Shown: in pieces, positions 1 to 8,162 of the stretch | Position numbering within the stretch: position 1 is the first letter of the stretch | How the letters are laid out: each line of letters starts with the position of its first letter | Assembly: GCA_029959295.1 (NCBI GenBank) | Contig: JASCOH010000009.1 | Coordinates: 62,001 to 126,000, forward strand | Reading direction: 5' to 3' | From: Flavobacteriaceae bacterium PS02334 | GTDB lineage: Bacteria; Bacteroidota; Bacteroidia; Flavobacteriales; Flavobacteriaceae | DNA: 64,000 nt | Notes under the pieces: model-generated | Databases searched by the model: none | The model's input: the letters and a program-made list of their open reading frames with translations, nothing else | What the model was told of the DNA's origin: nothing | Position numbers and translations under genes: made by a program

Positions 1-514
1 GGCAGATTAGAAGCGCTTTTATCAATGTTTATTACTCATGGGCGGTAGTTATTACTAATTGCTTTAATTAGAAATAACTGAGCGCTCATTCTCTGTCTTT
101 TTCTGTTCAAAAGAAAGTCTGCTGGATTGCCTAATTTATCTGCCGCTCGATATAAATAGCACCAAATCCCTTTTACTATGATATAGGTCTCATCCAATCT
201 CCAACTCGCCCCCACTCTGCCTTTTCTTTTTTCATCTCTGACTCAAACAAAAGTGTAAACTTATACACCCCACGCTGAATCGTGGCATGATCAACAGAAA
301 CTCCTCGAATTTTCATGATCTCTTCAACATCCCGATAGCTTAATGTAAACCTAAGCTTAAAATATACTGCCTGCAGCATAATAGATTTAGGATAGCAATG
401 ACCTTTCGTATTCATTTTCGATGGGTTTAAAATTCTAAAGATAAAAGTTATTCCCAGATGCGGCAGCACCACAAATATTTTTTCATTTATCAAAACAGGT
501 ACATTTACTTGCAA
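1..514 (-). pseudogene. IS6-family transposase remnant (frameshifted, cut by window edge)
   Basis: Read on the minus strand, the N-terminal part carries the IS6-type segment LQAVYFKLRFTLSYRDVEEI followed by GVSVDHATI. The reading frame is then lost at a G-run near 215-220. In the next frame the sequence continues with LDETYIIVKGIWCYLYRAADKLGN, which contains the first catalytic Asp of the DDE core, and later VINIDKS with the second Asp. An in-frame TGA lies near position 22, just before VINIDK. The transposase core likely starts at the internal Met near 415 rather than at 514. A frameshift plus a stop makes this an inactive copy, and the C-terminal part lies beyond the left edge. A second, diverged relic of the same family lies at 39762-40210. 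Confidence 0.85.
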
Positions 515-575
515 ACTAAAAACTAACGTTCAATAATTTAGCACAACAAGTATTACTTTATTAACATACAAAAAC

Positions 576-1544
576 ATGGAAAATATGAGCCCTTCAGAAA
601 TTGAGATTATGAAGCAATCGTTATCGCAGCTGTCTTATTTCGAAAATGAAGTAAGTGGAAACGCCAGCGGACAGCCGTCAGCGCCTCCTGCCGGAACTCC
701 AACTCCTGCCGGAACTCCAACTCCTGCCGAACTGACAAATATCCTAAACAATGCGCTCAAGGCTCCCGGCACGACATCAATTGTAGTTTCGAATACTAAT
801 CCGCCTCCATATCCAATCTTTCAGATGCTTAACCCGATCGACTCGCTCGATTCTTACATTATGGTACTGGCTGCATTGTGCGTCTATAATGAGCATCCTT
901 CTCCCTATGACATCTCGATTCCTTCCGACGCTATGGCATTTGTTTCAGCCCTCGCAAAATGGCGAAATTATGCACTCACAAACACTTCTTCCGATTATAC
1001 AATTTACAGCATTATGCCTTGGGAATCGATTACCCAGCATAGCTTTTCAAAGAATATGACAAGTGCCGACCTGCATACTGAATTCCTTGCTGAATTATTT
1101 GGGGCTTTAGGATTGCCAGAATCTGTTACAGAACAGCTTGACGGCATCCTTACTGATGTATTTGCAAAGCTAAAAACACTGTCTTTGCCATTTGAAAGCC
1201 AAAACCAAACCCTTAACCATTTCTTGACTTACTACTACTTCGAAACAGTACAGAATCCAAACATAGAGGGTATTCCTTCTATTGGGTACATACCTAAGAT
1301 CAGAACATTTTATCTACAGGTAGATCAGCAGACATGGCAAGCTTCGATGGAAAAATCATCCACAGCGGATTTTAATTTCAACATGGTTTATTACCAAATG
1401 GATGCACAGGTAGACCTAGGCGTGGTTACGGACGACATGGGAGAAGTAAACGCTTGCGTTCAGTTGATTTGCGATCAAGGTCCAGGAGAAATGGTGAGCC
1501 TGGTTAACATGCACCTGGTAATGCCTCAGCAACAGGATGTATAA
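576..1544 (+). CDS. Hypothetical protein with Pro/Thr-rich linker, unrecognised
   Basis: A 322-aa protein with no signal peptide and no membrane segment. Residues about 30-52 form a low-complexity Pro/Thr/Gly linker containing an 18-bp direct repeat (687-704 and 705-722). After it comes a compact, aromatic-rich region of about 270 residues with no motif I can assign. I see a faint resemblance to Cyt-type cytolysins: a helical segment GLPESVTEQLDGILTDVFAK, then a strand-like segment FNFNMVYYQMDAQV with alternating aromatic residues. This is an impression, not a family assignment. The gene stands alone, has a strong terminator directly downstream, and sits next to a broken IS6 copy. It is open over its full length, so it is probably real. 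Confidence 0.7.
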   Translation: MENMSPSEIEIMKQSLSQLSYFENEVSGNASGQPSAPPAGTPTPAGTPTPAELTNILNNALKAPGTTSIVVSNTNPPPYPIFQMLNPIDSLDSYIMVLAALCVYNEHPSPYDISIPSDAMAFVSALAKWRNYALTNTSSDYTIYSIMPWESITQHSFSKNMTSADLHTEFLAELFGALGLPESVTEQLDGILTDVFAKLKTLSLPFESQNQTLNHFLTYYYFETVQNPNIEGIPSIGYIPKIRTFYLQVDQQTWQASMEKSSTADFNFNMVYYQMDAQVDLGVVTDDMGEVNACVQLICDQGPGEMVSLVNMHLVMPQQQDV

Positions 1545-1547
1545 ATA

Positions 1548-1578
1548 AAAAAGCCACTCAGTTGAGCGGCTTTTTTTT
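1548..1578 (+). terminator. Rho-independent terminator of the 576-1544 gene
   Basis: The hairpin GCCACTCA/GTTGAGCGGC (one mismatch) is followed by a run of eight T. It begins 9 bases after the stop codon of the upstream gene. Confidence 0.85.
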
Positions 1579-1898
1579 AATTCTCCAAATCTGACGGCTT
1601 TAAAAATGATATTTCCTGAGGCTCATAAGCAATTGCACTTGCTAAAGTACCATCGCCAATTATTCGGCGTATTCAGTCAATATTTGATTGCGTTATCGCA
1701 TATCCTTCAAGATCGAATGGCTTGTTGATAATATGGAATGAAAGGCAATTGCCAGCAATTTATGATAAAAAAATTGTAGAGCCACGCACCTTGTCTTAGC
1801 GTAGGCCAAAAAAAACCTCTCCTATGCTATAAGGGTTTTGGTTTTTTAAATGTAATTTTTCTTACTTTTACTTTGCCAACTATTAAAAGCACGTCCGC
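1579..1898. other. Intergenic, no gene seen
   Basis: I see no open frame with coding character. Near 1805-1846 a weak A-tract/T-tract inverted element (AAAACC ... GGTTTT) precedes the receiver gene. It could be a terminator or a leader structure, but the stem is poor. Confidence 0.4.
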
Positions 1899-2354
1899 AT
1901 GCTACATAATACCGATAGGATAAAAGTTATTTTAGTCGATGATGATAAAGATGATATTGAATTGTTCCAGGAAGCATTTTCTTCTGTAAAAGTCAAAAGC
2001 ACGTTGTCATTTTTCATGGATGGCGCAGAAGCCATGGATTACTTCAATAGTTCTGAAAGCGAAATTCCGCAAATATTATTTCTCGACCTTAACATGCCTA
2101 AAATAGGAGGCATTGAAGTTCTGACAAAGCTCCGTCAAATGAACAGGTATAAAAAAATGCCGATTGCCATATATTCTACATCTAGCGATGAAGCTGACAT
2201 AGAAGATACCTTGGGGCTGGGTGCAAATATCTATATTGTAAAGCCTAATAATTTTGAAAAATTAAAGAAAGCAATTGATGAAATTTTGAAAATCCAATGG
2301 CAATATGAAAACGATAAATTAGACCTGAGAAACTACTTAATGGTCTTCGATTAA
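1899..2354 (+). CDS. Single-domain response regulator (receiver only)
   Basis: A 151-aa CheY-like receiver with no output domain. The acidic pocket is at D14-D16 (VDDDKDD), the phosphoacceptor is D63 (FLDLNMP), the conserved Ser/Thr lies in YSTSS near 93-96, and the conserved Lys is K115 (IVKPNN). Length and motifs fit the stand-alone Rcp1-like receivers that are common in Bacteroidota, often beside PAS or phytochrome kinases. No kinase is adjacent here, so its partner is encoded elsewhere. The nearest kinases are at 12901-15891 and 29894-33007. It presumably acts by protein-protein interaction in a phosphorelay, which is inference. Confidence 0.9.
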   Translation: MLHNTDRIKVILVDDDKDDIELFQEAFSSVKVKSTLSFFMDGAEAMDYFNSSESEIPQILFLDLNMPKIGGIEVLTKLRQMNRYKKMPIAIYSTSSDEADIEDTLGLGANIYIVKPNNFEKLKKAIDEILKIQWQYENDKLDLRNYLMVFD

Positions 2355-2407
2355 ATCTTGTGCCAATAAATTTGCTTATATCAGCCTACATACTAAATAC
2401 TTAGGAT

Positions 2408-2903
2408 ATGAAAATCTTACCATTTAAAACATATAAGAATACCTCCTTAAGCAATGTTCGACTTGAATATCTTGACCATATCTTACAAGTGCTAAGCTTG
2501 AGTCTGTGAACTTTGCCAATGAGGACGATGCGGCAAAAGATGCAAGTTTTGAAAAAGAAAAAGGAACTTATTTTATAACACAAAGAAAAATATCCCAGAG
2601 GGACGAGAGAATGGTTTTTAGGACGCCTGCCATATATTTTCAAAGCCTAGATTTAATCATTAAGACAACTATTATTCCAGAAATACCTGATTATACAATC
2701 AGCCTTAAAGGACTGACAATTATAGAAAAATGGCGGTTTCATAAAGCAAAAGCGGAAAGAGAAAACTAAGGATAATCTCCAAACTCTTTTTTGGGATTGT
2801 TGCTTTCGCCGCTTTTGCGACCAATACAACCTTTCAGATTTTGAATTATATTTCTGCTAAAAAAACTTGTACCACACAAATAGAAAAAGGCGATAAAGAA
2901 TGA
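2408..2903 (+). pseudogene. Small membrane-anchored protein gene broken by two frameshifts
   Basis: Three consecutive plus-strand frames look like one protein. The first, from ATG 2408 (MKILPFKTYK...), stops at TGA 2507-2509. The second, from GTG 2506, runs to 2769 (87 aa, ending HKAKAEREN). The third resumes in the next frame at about 2757 with RKLRIISKLFFGIVAFAAFA, a basic stretch followed by a hydrophobic membrane segment, and ends at TGA 2901-2903. An N-terminal soluble part, a short beta-rich middle and a C-terminal membrane helix would make a protein of about 165 aa of unknown function. Each join could be a true mutation or, at 2506-2509 (overlapping TGTGA), translational coupling. Confidence 0.5.
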
Positions 2904-3279
2904 AAAGCAAAACTCCTAGAAGGATTATCTGCAAAAATACGCTCAGAAATTCCCATGTGAATATTATAATCATAGCTTAATAAATTTAGCCCAAAAGCCA
3001 TAATAATAAATATCTCCGCCAAATAGGAAAGCCCTCCCCCTGGACGGCTGTTAACTTTGCTATTGTTGAATGAATCTTTTACATTTACGGGCATATTAAA
3101 AAGACCGTAATAAGTGGTTGCCCGAGGCAGATTTTTGTTTGTTTTGCATTTATATTTAGTTTAAAAATTACGTATTTATATTGCCTTTCAAATCTTTCCT
3201 CCCCTCAAAACAAAAAACCGTTCCTTAAAAAGAAACGGTCTTAATTTAATCTCGGTGTAGAGTGGGCATACTTACCTTA
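2904..3279. other. Intergenic, terminator-like hairpin only
   Basis: No convincing gene. A hairpin at 3216-3238 (ACCGTT/AACGGT, flanked on the left by an A-run) could end transcription on either strand. The 82-aa minus-strand open frame here overlaps the relic above and has no family character. Confidence 0.4.
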
Positions 3280-3689
3280 TAATAAATCGCTTTCCAATCT
3301 CATTCCATTTGGGAAATTCTTTGCAAAGCTTGCGGTAGCTTGTCTTGGTAATGGTCCATAGTTCCGGATCGGCAAAAGCCCGTATATTCCAACGACTGGG
3401 CTGGTCAAAAAGAAACCCAAAACCTCCGCAATCAAGAAATTTTAGTTAGAAATCCACTGCGTAATTTCCTTTCCGCCTGATAAGGCGTAAGCTCTTAAAT
3501 TCCCGATTTCAAGATGCTGAGCCTGTCGCAAACTTTATCTGACTTTGCAAAAAAATCATTTTTTTGGAGCTGTTCTTCTTCAAAATAGGAATGAAATGCC
3601 ACCAGCTCTTTATCTGTGAGCTGTCCGAAATTTTCCTGCCGCAATCCGTTTGGCAAAATGCAAGGAAATGGAATTTTGGCGGAGTGCAT
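3280..3689 (-). pseudogene. Crp/Fnr-type regulator, cNMP-binding half only, frameshifted
   Basis: From ATG 3689 the frame reads LTDKELVAFHSYFEEEQLQK then DKVCDRLSILKSGI, the start of a Crp/Fnr effector-binding domain. It stops early at TAA near 3496. A shifted frame continues with LRAYALSGGKEITQWISN, and a further frame gives FGFLFDQPSRWNIRAFADPE and KWNEIGKRFIIR. All of this matches the cyclic-nucleotide-binding fold of this family in order. The C-terminal winged helix that binds DNA is missing. With at least two frameshifts and a truncation the gene is dead. What it once regulated cannot be told from the context. Confidence 0.75.
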
Positions 3690-3935
3690 TTTGACAATGG
3701 GGTCGCACCAATTTTAACCGCAAATAAGCCTTTCCGAACGCAGCGAGGAATGGCATCGTTGCCTACTGATTTCTCAGGTCAGCGACTTTTATCGGATGGG
3801 TGCGGAAATCTTTCAGATTGAAAATAAAGCCCTTATATTCGGTCATTCCCTCTGCGCAATAGGCTTTACAGCAAGGAGCAGCCCATTTGTGCCAATGAGG
3901 AATTGATAAACAATTCCTGCTTTTCCAAGCTTATT
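3690..3935. other. Decayed sequence, nothing assignable
   Basis: Short open frames on both strands with no family character. Probably eroded mobile-element DNA between the Crp/Fnr relic and the DUF932 gene. Confidence 0.3.
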
Positions 3936-3966
3936 TTAAAAAAGTTTGCCGCCTTAATAGGCGGCA
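3936..3966 (-). terminator. Terminator of the DUF932 gene
   Basis: The stem GCCGCCT/AGGCGGC (3948-3965) has a TAAT loop. On the minus strand it is followed by a T-run (the A-run at 3938-3943). It lies just downstream of the stop at 3979. Confidence 0.85.
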
Positions 3967-3978
3967 GCCTTTAGCTAT

Positions 3979-5052
3979 CTAATTAAGGTTTAGGATTTCA
4001 GCGCCGTCCAAGGCAAAGCCTGTACACAAGTCAAATGCCTTTTGTGACTTGAGCTGGGCAGTACCGCCCAAGACAATGCTCTGCAGCTTGGCTTCATCGT
4101 TCTTGTAATTTCTTACGTTCTGATAGTAGCCTGTCACGGCATTATACGCTCCGAACAGTGTGCCTTTGGTCGTGTCCATCTGCTGGGTATCGCTTGCCAT
4201 AGCGTAGGCAAAAGCATCCTCAACGGTATTTTTGAACACGGTTGAGATTTCATCCTCTGCTCCTTTTTTAAGCAAATCAAAGGTTTCCTTGTTGGGGCAC
4301 AGTGCCAACTGCAGCAGCTTTCTAACCTCTCGGTCAGTTACCCTTACTTTTGCCCAATCATTGAATATGCCCTCTAGCTGACTGCTCAGGGTCTCCGCCA
4401 ATCCCATAATCTTGTGGGCGTTCTCAATACGCTGTCTTGCGCCCGAAGTGTGCCTGATGCGCACTACATTGGTCATAGTGCGCAAGGAAGCATTTAGGGT
4501 GTTTTGGCATACGATACGAACAGGCGTAAAAGCGGCCGTGATGCTCCCGCTGCCGTCGTGCGAAGTGGTCAGGAAAATGTATTTTTCGGTTACGTCGTCG
4601 CCATTTCCAACTCGGATATAGTCGGGCAGTTTGGCTGTAATAAATATGCGTTCCCCCTTGCCCAGCGCTCCTGCGGTTTCATAGAGAATGCCTTCCCCGC
4701 CGCCTACAATGGCATCAAAGAAGTTGAACGCTTCGCGGTTCTGCACGATATGATAGTCTTTGCCTACCACGCCCAATACTGCATTGTTATCCGTGCGTAT
4801 AGTGGCAAAATAGTCAGGGACTTCCAATTCGCTACGCCCAATCTCGATACTGTCAGCCGTTTGGATGATACCCGAACCTTTGGTAAATAGCGGACTTTTA
4901 ACGACTTCGTAATCTAAACCTGCAAATTTGATAGCTTCCTCGCTTGTTGGGTATTGCGCTACAATCTGCCCTATTCCGTGCCACGCTTTTTCCTTTACGC
5001 TAAAGAAGGAATAGCGTCCTGTTTCGCTGTTAAAATTGATATTATGTGCCAT
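3979..5052 (-). CDS. DUF932 domain protein (phage/plasmid-like)
   Basis: A 357-aa soluble protein that opens MAHNINFNSETGRYSFFSVK and has the DUF932 hallmarks AWHGIG near the N-terminus, then the core GKDYHIVQNREAFNFFDAIV and HDGSGSITAAFTPVRIVCQN. This family (TIGR03299-like) has no established biochemical role but is carried on conjugative plasmids, integrative elements and phages. It is followed by a strong terminator. Upstream on the same strand, 45 bases away, is an SSB gene, so the two are probably co-transcribed. The pair is a typical cargo of Bacteroidota integrative conjugative elements. No transfer, integrase or relaxase gene is visible, so this is likely a residual segment. Base composition is richer in G+C than the neighbouring AT-rich genes. 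Confidence 0.9.
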   Translation of the reverse strand: MAHNINFNSETGRYSFFSVKEKAWHGIGQIVAQYPTSEEAIKFAGLDYEVVKSPLFTKGSGIIQTADSIEIGRSELEVPDYFATIRTDNNAVLGVVGKDYHIVQNREAFNFFDAIVGGGEGILYETAGALGKGERIFITAKLPDYIRVGNGDDVTEKYIFLTTSHDGSGSITAAFTPVRIVCQNTLNASLRTMTNVVRIRHTSGARQRIENAHKIMGLAETLSSQLEGIFNDWAKVRVTDREVRKLLQLALCPNKETFDLLKKGAEDEISTVFKNTVEDAFAYAMASDTQQMDTTKGTLFGAYNAVTGYYQNVRNYKNDEAKLQSIVLGGTAQLKSQKAFDLCTGFALDGAEILNLN

Positions 5053-5097
5053 GATAAAATGATTTAAAAAGTTTAAAAATTGTTTAGATGCTCGCTG

Positions 5098-5475
5098 TTA
5101 AAATGGGAGGTCGTCCTTTGTATCTTCATTGTTGTTTCCTGCAGGAGCCTGTACCGCTTCGGCTTTTTTACCGCCACCGTGCAGTTTGATTTGCGAGATG
5201 TTGAAGTTCAGTCCTGCGTGAGCCTGCCCGTCACTTCCTGTCCATGCCCTTGCACTTACCCTGCCTGTCAGTTCTACCACCGTACCTTTTGTGAGCAGTT
5301 GCGCTACTTTTGGACTGAGCCAATAGGCGCAGTCGAAATAGGTAGTCTGCTCTATACGCTCGCCCGCCCTGTTCTTGTAGCTGTCGTTGATAGCTACCGA
5401 AAAGCTTACTACTGTTTTGCTGTCTGACACGTTGCGTACCTGCGCATCCGCTGTCACTCTTCCTGTGATGTTCAT
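5098..5475 (-). CDS. ssb: Single-stranded DNA-binding protein
   Basis: A 125-aa protein with one OB-fold (MNITGRVTADAQVRNV... through GTVVELTGRVSARAW), then a Gly/Lys/Asn linker and the acidic tip DDLPF that recruits replication and repair partners. It binds single-stranded DNA as an oligomer. It is shorter and more divergent than chromosomal housekeeping SSBs and lies in an operon with the DUF932 gene, so it is most likely the accessory copy of a conjugative element. The start ATG at 5475 is followed directly by the first OB strand. Confidence 0.92.
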   Translation of the reverse strand: MNITGRVTADAQVRNVSDSKTVVSFSVAINDSYKNRAGERIEQTTYFDCAYWLSPKVAQLLTKGTVVELTGRVSARAWTGSDGQAHAGLNFNISQIKLHGGGKKAEAVQAPAGNNNEDTKDDLPF

Positions 5476-5664
5476 AATTCCTGCGATTTTTAGTGATTAC
5501 TATTTTTTGAAATTTTATTCGGCAATGACAGGAGGTGCTGTTTTGTTTCATCAAATCCATTCCTGCTATTTTATTTCTCACTGCTGACATTTTTTTTTAT
5601 TCGTCTAAAGAGCCGGAGTATGCTGTGTTTCGTTTCGGGAGCATAAAAAGGTTAGTGTCTAGCC

Positions 5665-5743
5665 ATAGCAAGGCTCTGGCAAAAAATACAACCCGGACGG
5701 GTGGAGATTTTTTGCCAGACCTGAAGGGGCCTGGCCTTGCTAT
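5665..5743. ncRNA. Candidate structured RNA or cis element: nested inverted repeat
   Basis: Three nested stems are seen directly. The outer stem is ATAGCAAGG (5665-5673) with CCTTGCTAT (5735-5743). The middle stem is CTGGCAAAAAAT (5676-5687) with ATTTTTTGCCAG (5707-5718). The inner stem is ACCC/GGGT around a four-base loop (5691-5702). A further small CCAG/CTGG hairpin fits in the 3' half (5715-5734). The fold is nearly symmetric, so the strand is undecided. It lies about 190 bases upstream of ssb on the far side of the DUF932/ssb operon. It could be a small RNA, a regulatory leader, or a DNA site of the mobile element such as a nick or replication site. Confidence 0.5.
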
Positions 5744-6194
5744 TGCGTTAAGGACACGGAATTACCTTTGCTGCTGAAATAAGACAGAAGCATGCCGGGT
5801 CTTGCAATTAAAATAAATGGGAAGCAATAAATAAGAGGAAATGATGCAAGACCAGAAGAACTGCCCTATGCGGAATGTTTTTAAAGTGAAATGTGTTTTT
5901 TTAATCAGGCTCCCAGGCATGGTTCTCAGCTCCAGAAGATAGTTGTGAAGCGTCATGAAGCTGAAAGGATAAGCTATGATATCGCGAAAGCTGGGTGCAT
6001 AAAAGGGCCTTATGCCTATTCTGCATATGGAATACCGTCCTGAGGTATTCCCGTGAAAGCTAACCAAGTAAAATTTTGAAATAGAAACACCCTTTTTGAC
6101 ATGCCTGAGGCGTCGATAATTCTGCGTACGTATCTTTATGGGAATAAAACGGCATACTTATAACAATACTCCAAGACAATTATCTGGCGCGTCT
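5744..6194. other. Intergenic or decayed, no gene supported
   Basis: The only longer open frame (minus strand, 5762-6067) has no family features and biased composition. I see no promoter or RNA that can be supported. Confidence 0.3.
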
Positions 6195-6267
6195 ATTCAA
6201 GGCCAGGCAGAAATCTCGCCGCAAGAACTCAGAAATGATTATCAAAATGGTAGTTGTGTTATCTAGC
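6195..6267 (+). pseudogene. AraC-family C-terminal tail relic (repeat copy A)
   Basis: The sequence reads QAEISPQELRNDYQNGSCVI then TAG. It is closely similar to the last residues of the intact AraC regulator at 7137-8012 (QTGISPKEFRNAYQNGSSVI). The similarity continues for more than 100 bases past the stop codon into non-coding DNA. Upstream, ARLFKA can be read in a shifted frame. It is the 3' end of a deleted paralogue, one of three such copies in the window (see 26470-26803). Confidence 0.75.
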
Positions 6268-6462
6268 TGGTAATTATTCTCTTTACTTTCAGGGTATTTT
6301 TGTACAGGAGAATACCTTATCAAAGACAGCAAAGGCTCCTTATCGAAATCATTGAAAAATGCGGTCTATCCTCATTTGGAAAAACTTAAGCTATTTAGAG
6401 AATCAAAAATAGCCTTTCAATAAGGAAACGAATATGAATTAATAATTAACAAACCCTATTGC

Positions 6463-6807
6463 ATGAAAAGAATACTTTTAATTATCTTGCTTTCCATTCC
6501 GCTTTACGCCGCTCATCAACCGGAGGAAACGTTTACCATCTGGGGAAGGATCGTAGATCATGGATTCAGTCCTATCGAATCATTTTCGATCCAGGTTTTC
6601 GAACTCGATACTGCTGCAAATCAAAAAAAAATAATCCAGGATTTTAAAGTCAGCGACGATAATGGAGAATTTTTAATAAAAAACCTCCATCCAGAAACTT
6701 ATATGATTGAAATTACGGTTGAAAATTACGCGAGATACGGCATCCTAAAAACAGTTGGAAATAGGAACGAATCGGTTGGAGAAATCGTTTTGCAAAACAC
6801 CTGGTAA
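6463..6807 (+). CDS. Small secreted protein with carboxypeptidase-regulatory-like fold
   Basis: A 114-aa protein with an N-terminal signal peptide (MKRILLIILLSIPLYAAHQ). It is followed by one beta-sandwich repeat: FTIWGRIVDHGFSPIESFSI, then DDNGEFLIKNLHPETYMIEI, the pattern of CarboxypepD_reg/DUF4480-type domains. In larger proteins this domain is the N-terminal extension of SusC-like TonB receptors. Here it stands alone, so it may be a free periplasmic domain. It follows an AraC relic, and the same two pieces recur, deleted and broken, at 26470-26803. Its function is unknown. Confidence 0.7.
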   Translation: MKRILLIILLSIPLYAAHQPEETFTIWGRIVDHGFSPIESFSIQVFELDTAANQKKIIQDFKVSDDNGEFLIKNLHPETYMIEITVENYARYGILKTVGNRNESVGEIVLQNTW

Positions 6808-7136
6808 AAATCATAAAAAATAGATTCTTTCTATTTTTGGCATTGGTACTTTTCTTCCGAAAAGCGAAGGTAATTTATTCTTCTATTCCCTGCCAATCCC
6901 TTAAAAAGCCTTAAAACTGCTGCAATTTCATGTAATAGGCTGGCAGGTGTTTTAGAACACATTAATCATAAACAGAATAGCATGCCTGCTGTCCTGCGAA
7001 TAGGATCAGTAAGGGCGATTACTGCTTAAATCACTACCTTTACCATCTATTATTGGACTCTTGCCGATGTTTCGACCCTAAAATGAGCCGGGAAACCTTC
7101 CCTCAATGCAGCTGCTTAAATATAATACAGTAAAAA
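6808..7136. other. Intergenic upstream of AraC regulator
   Basis: No gene seen. A TATTTTTGG string near 6831 resembles a Bacteroidota -7 element but has no clear -33 partner. The intergenic region probably contains the promoter of the AraC gene. Confidence 0.3.
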
Positions 7137-8012
7137 ATGAAGACATTCAAATTCTTAAAAAACAAGTATAATGTCGAGCTCCTAATCGATATAGGAACCT
7201 ATAAGGACATTCCCAATTATTTTTTTGAAAGCGAACTGCACAATACGGATTTTTATGAGCTCGTATTTTTCTCCAAGGGAAACGGCTATCTGGAACTTGA
7301 TCAGCAAAGAATTGAGATTTCGGACAATACGGTCCTTTTTATTTCTCCATTCCAAAAAAGAAGGTGGTTTTTGGACAAGTCCAAAGTGGAATGTCATTTC
7401 CTGTTTTTCCAGGACAGCTTCCTGTCCAGTTTCTTCTCTGACAAGCTATTCTCCTACAGGCTGCAGTTTTTTTACAACAAGACCAGGCCGCTCTGCCTGA
7501 AGGTCAATAACGGCTTCTTTTCGCAGCTGGCAAGCCTAAATCAGGAGCTGCTCCATGAGATAAAAACATTCAGGTCAGACAGCGAGCATATCATAAGAGC
7601 GCTGCTGTACTTTATGCTGATCCGGCTCAACCGAGCCTATTCGGAGCATTACCTTCTTTCTTCAGAAACCGAAAACAACAGCATTGCATTTATGTTCAAG
7701 GAGATCTTGCAAAGCAAAGTGCGCAAAACAAGAAATATCGACTATTACGCGCAGCAGCTGGGCATCAGCAGGGTAACATTAAATAAATGCGTCAAAAAGC
7801 AGTTTGGGGTCACTGTTTCTGAAATGGCAAATGAATTTCTTCTCTTTGAAATAAAGTCCGTCTTATCTTATACGAAGCTCAATATAAATGAAATTTCATA
7901 CCTGCTGCACTTCTCCCACGCAAACCATCTGACGCGCTTCTTCAAGGCGCAGACAGGAATCTCGCCAAAAGAATTCAGAAATGCTTATCAAAATGGTAGT
8001 TCTGTTATCTAG
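7137..8012 (+). CDS. AraC-family transcriptional regulator
   Basis: A 291-aa protein. The N-terminal half (about 30-140) is a cupin-like sensor domain (FYELVFFSKGNGYLELDQQR, then VLFISPFQKRRWF). The C-terminal part (about 190-285) holds two helix-turn-helix motifs: YYAQQLGISRVTLNKCVKKQFG and ISYLLHFSHANHLTRFFKAQ, ending GISPKEFRN. It presumably controls the secreted lectin-like protein 150 bases downstream. Its 3' end and the bases after the stop recur as relics at 6195-6395 and 26470-26665, so it belongs to a small paralogous family that has mostly decayed here. Confidence 0.9.
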   Translation: MKTFKFLKNKYNVELLIDIGTYKDIPNYFFESELHNTDFYELVFFSKGNGYLELDQQRIEISDNTVLFISPFQKRRWFLDKSKVECHFLFFQDSFLSSFFSDKLFSYRLQFFYNKTRPLCLKVNNGFFSQLASLNQELLHEIKTFRSDSEHIIRALLYFMLIRLNRAYSEHYLLSSETENNSIAFMFKEILQSKVRKTRNIDYYAQQLGISRVTLNKCVKKQFGVTVSEMANEFLLFEIKSVLSYTKLNINEISYLLHFSHANHLTRFFKAQTGISPKEFRNAYQNGSSVI

Positions 8013-8162
8013 CCGGTACTTATTCTGTCTGCATTCGGGGTATCTTTATACATGAGAGTATTTTTACCGAAACAGCAAGTATCGTTATCGAGATCACTGT
8101 CAGCTGCGGTCTATTCTCAACAGCAATCATTCAAACTACCAGCTAATTAAAGACAGCCTTCC

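Noticed and set aside
576-1544. Firm assignment of the 322-aa protein to the Cyt toxin or Evf family
   Set aside because: Only short, weak local resemblance was seen. It is kept as a hypothesis with stated tests.
2846-3094. 82-aa minus-strand ORF
   Set aside because: It overlaps the frameshifted membrane-protein relic and has no family features.
5762-6067. 101-aa minus-strand ORF downstream of the nested repeat
   Set aside because: Irregular composition, no homology I can see, and no ribosome-binding context.
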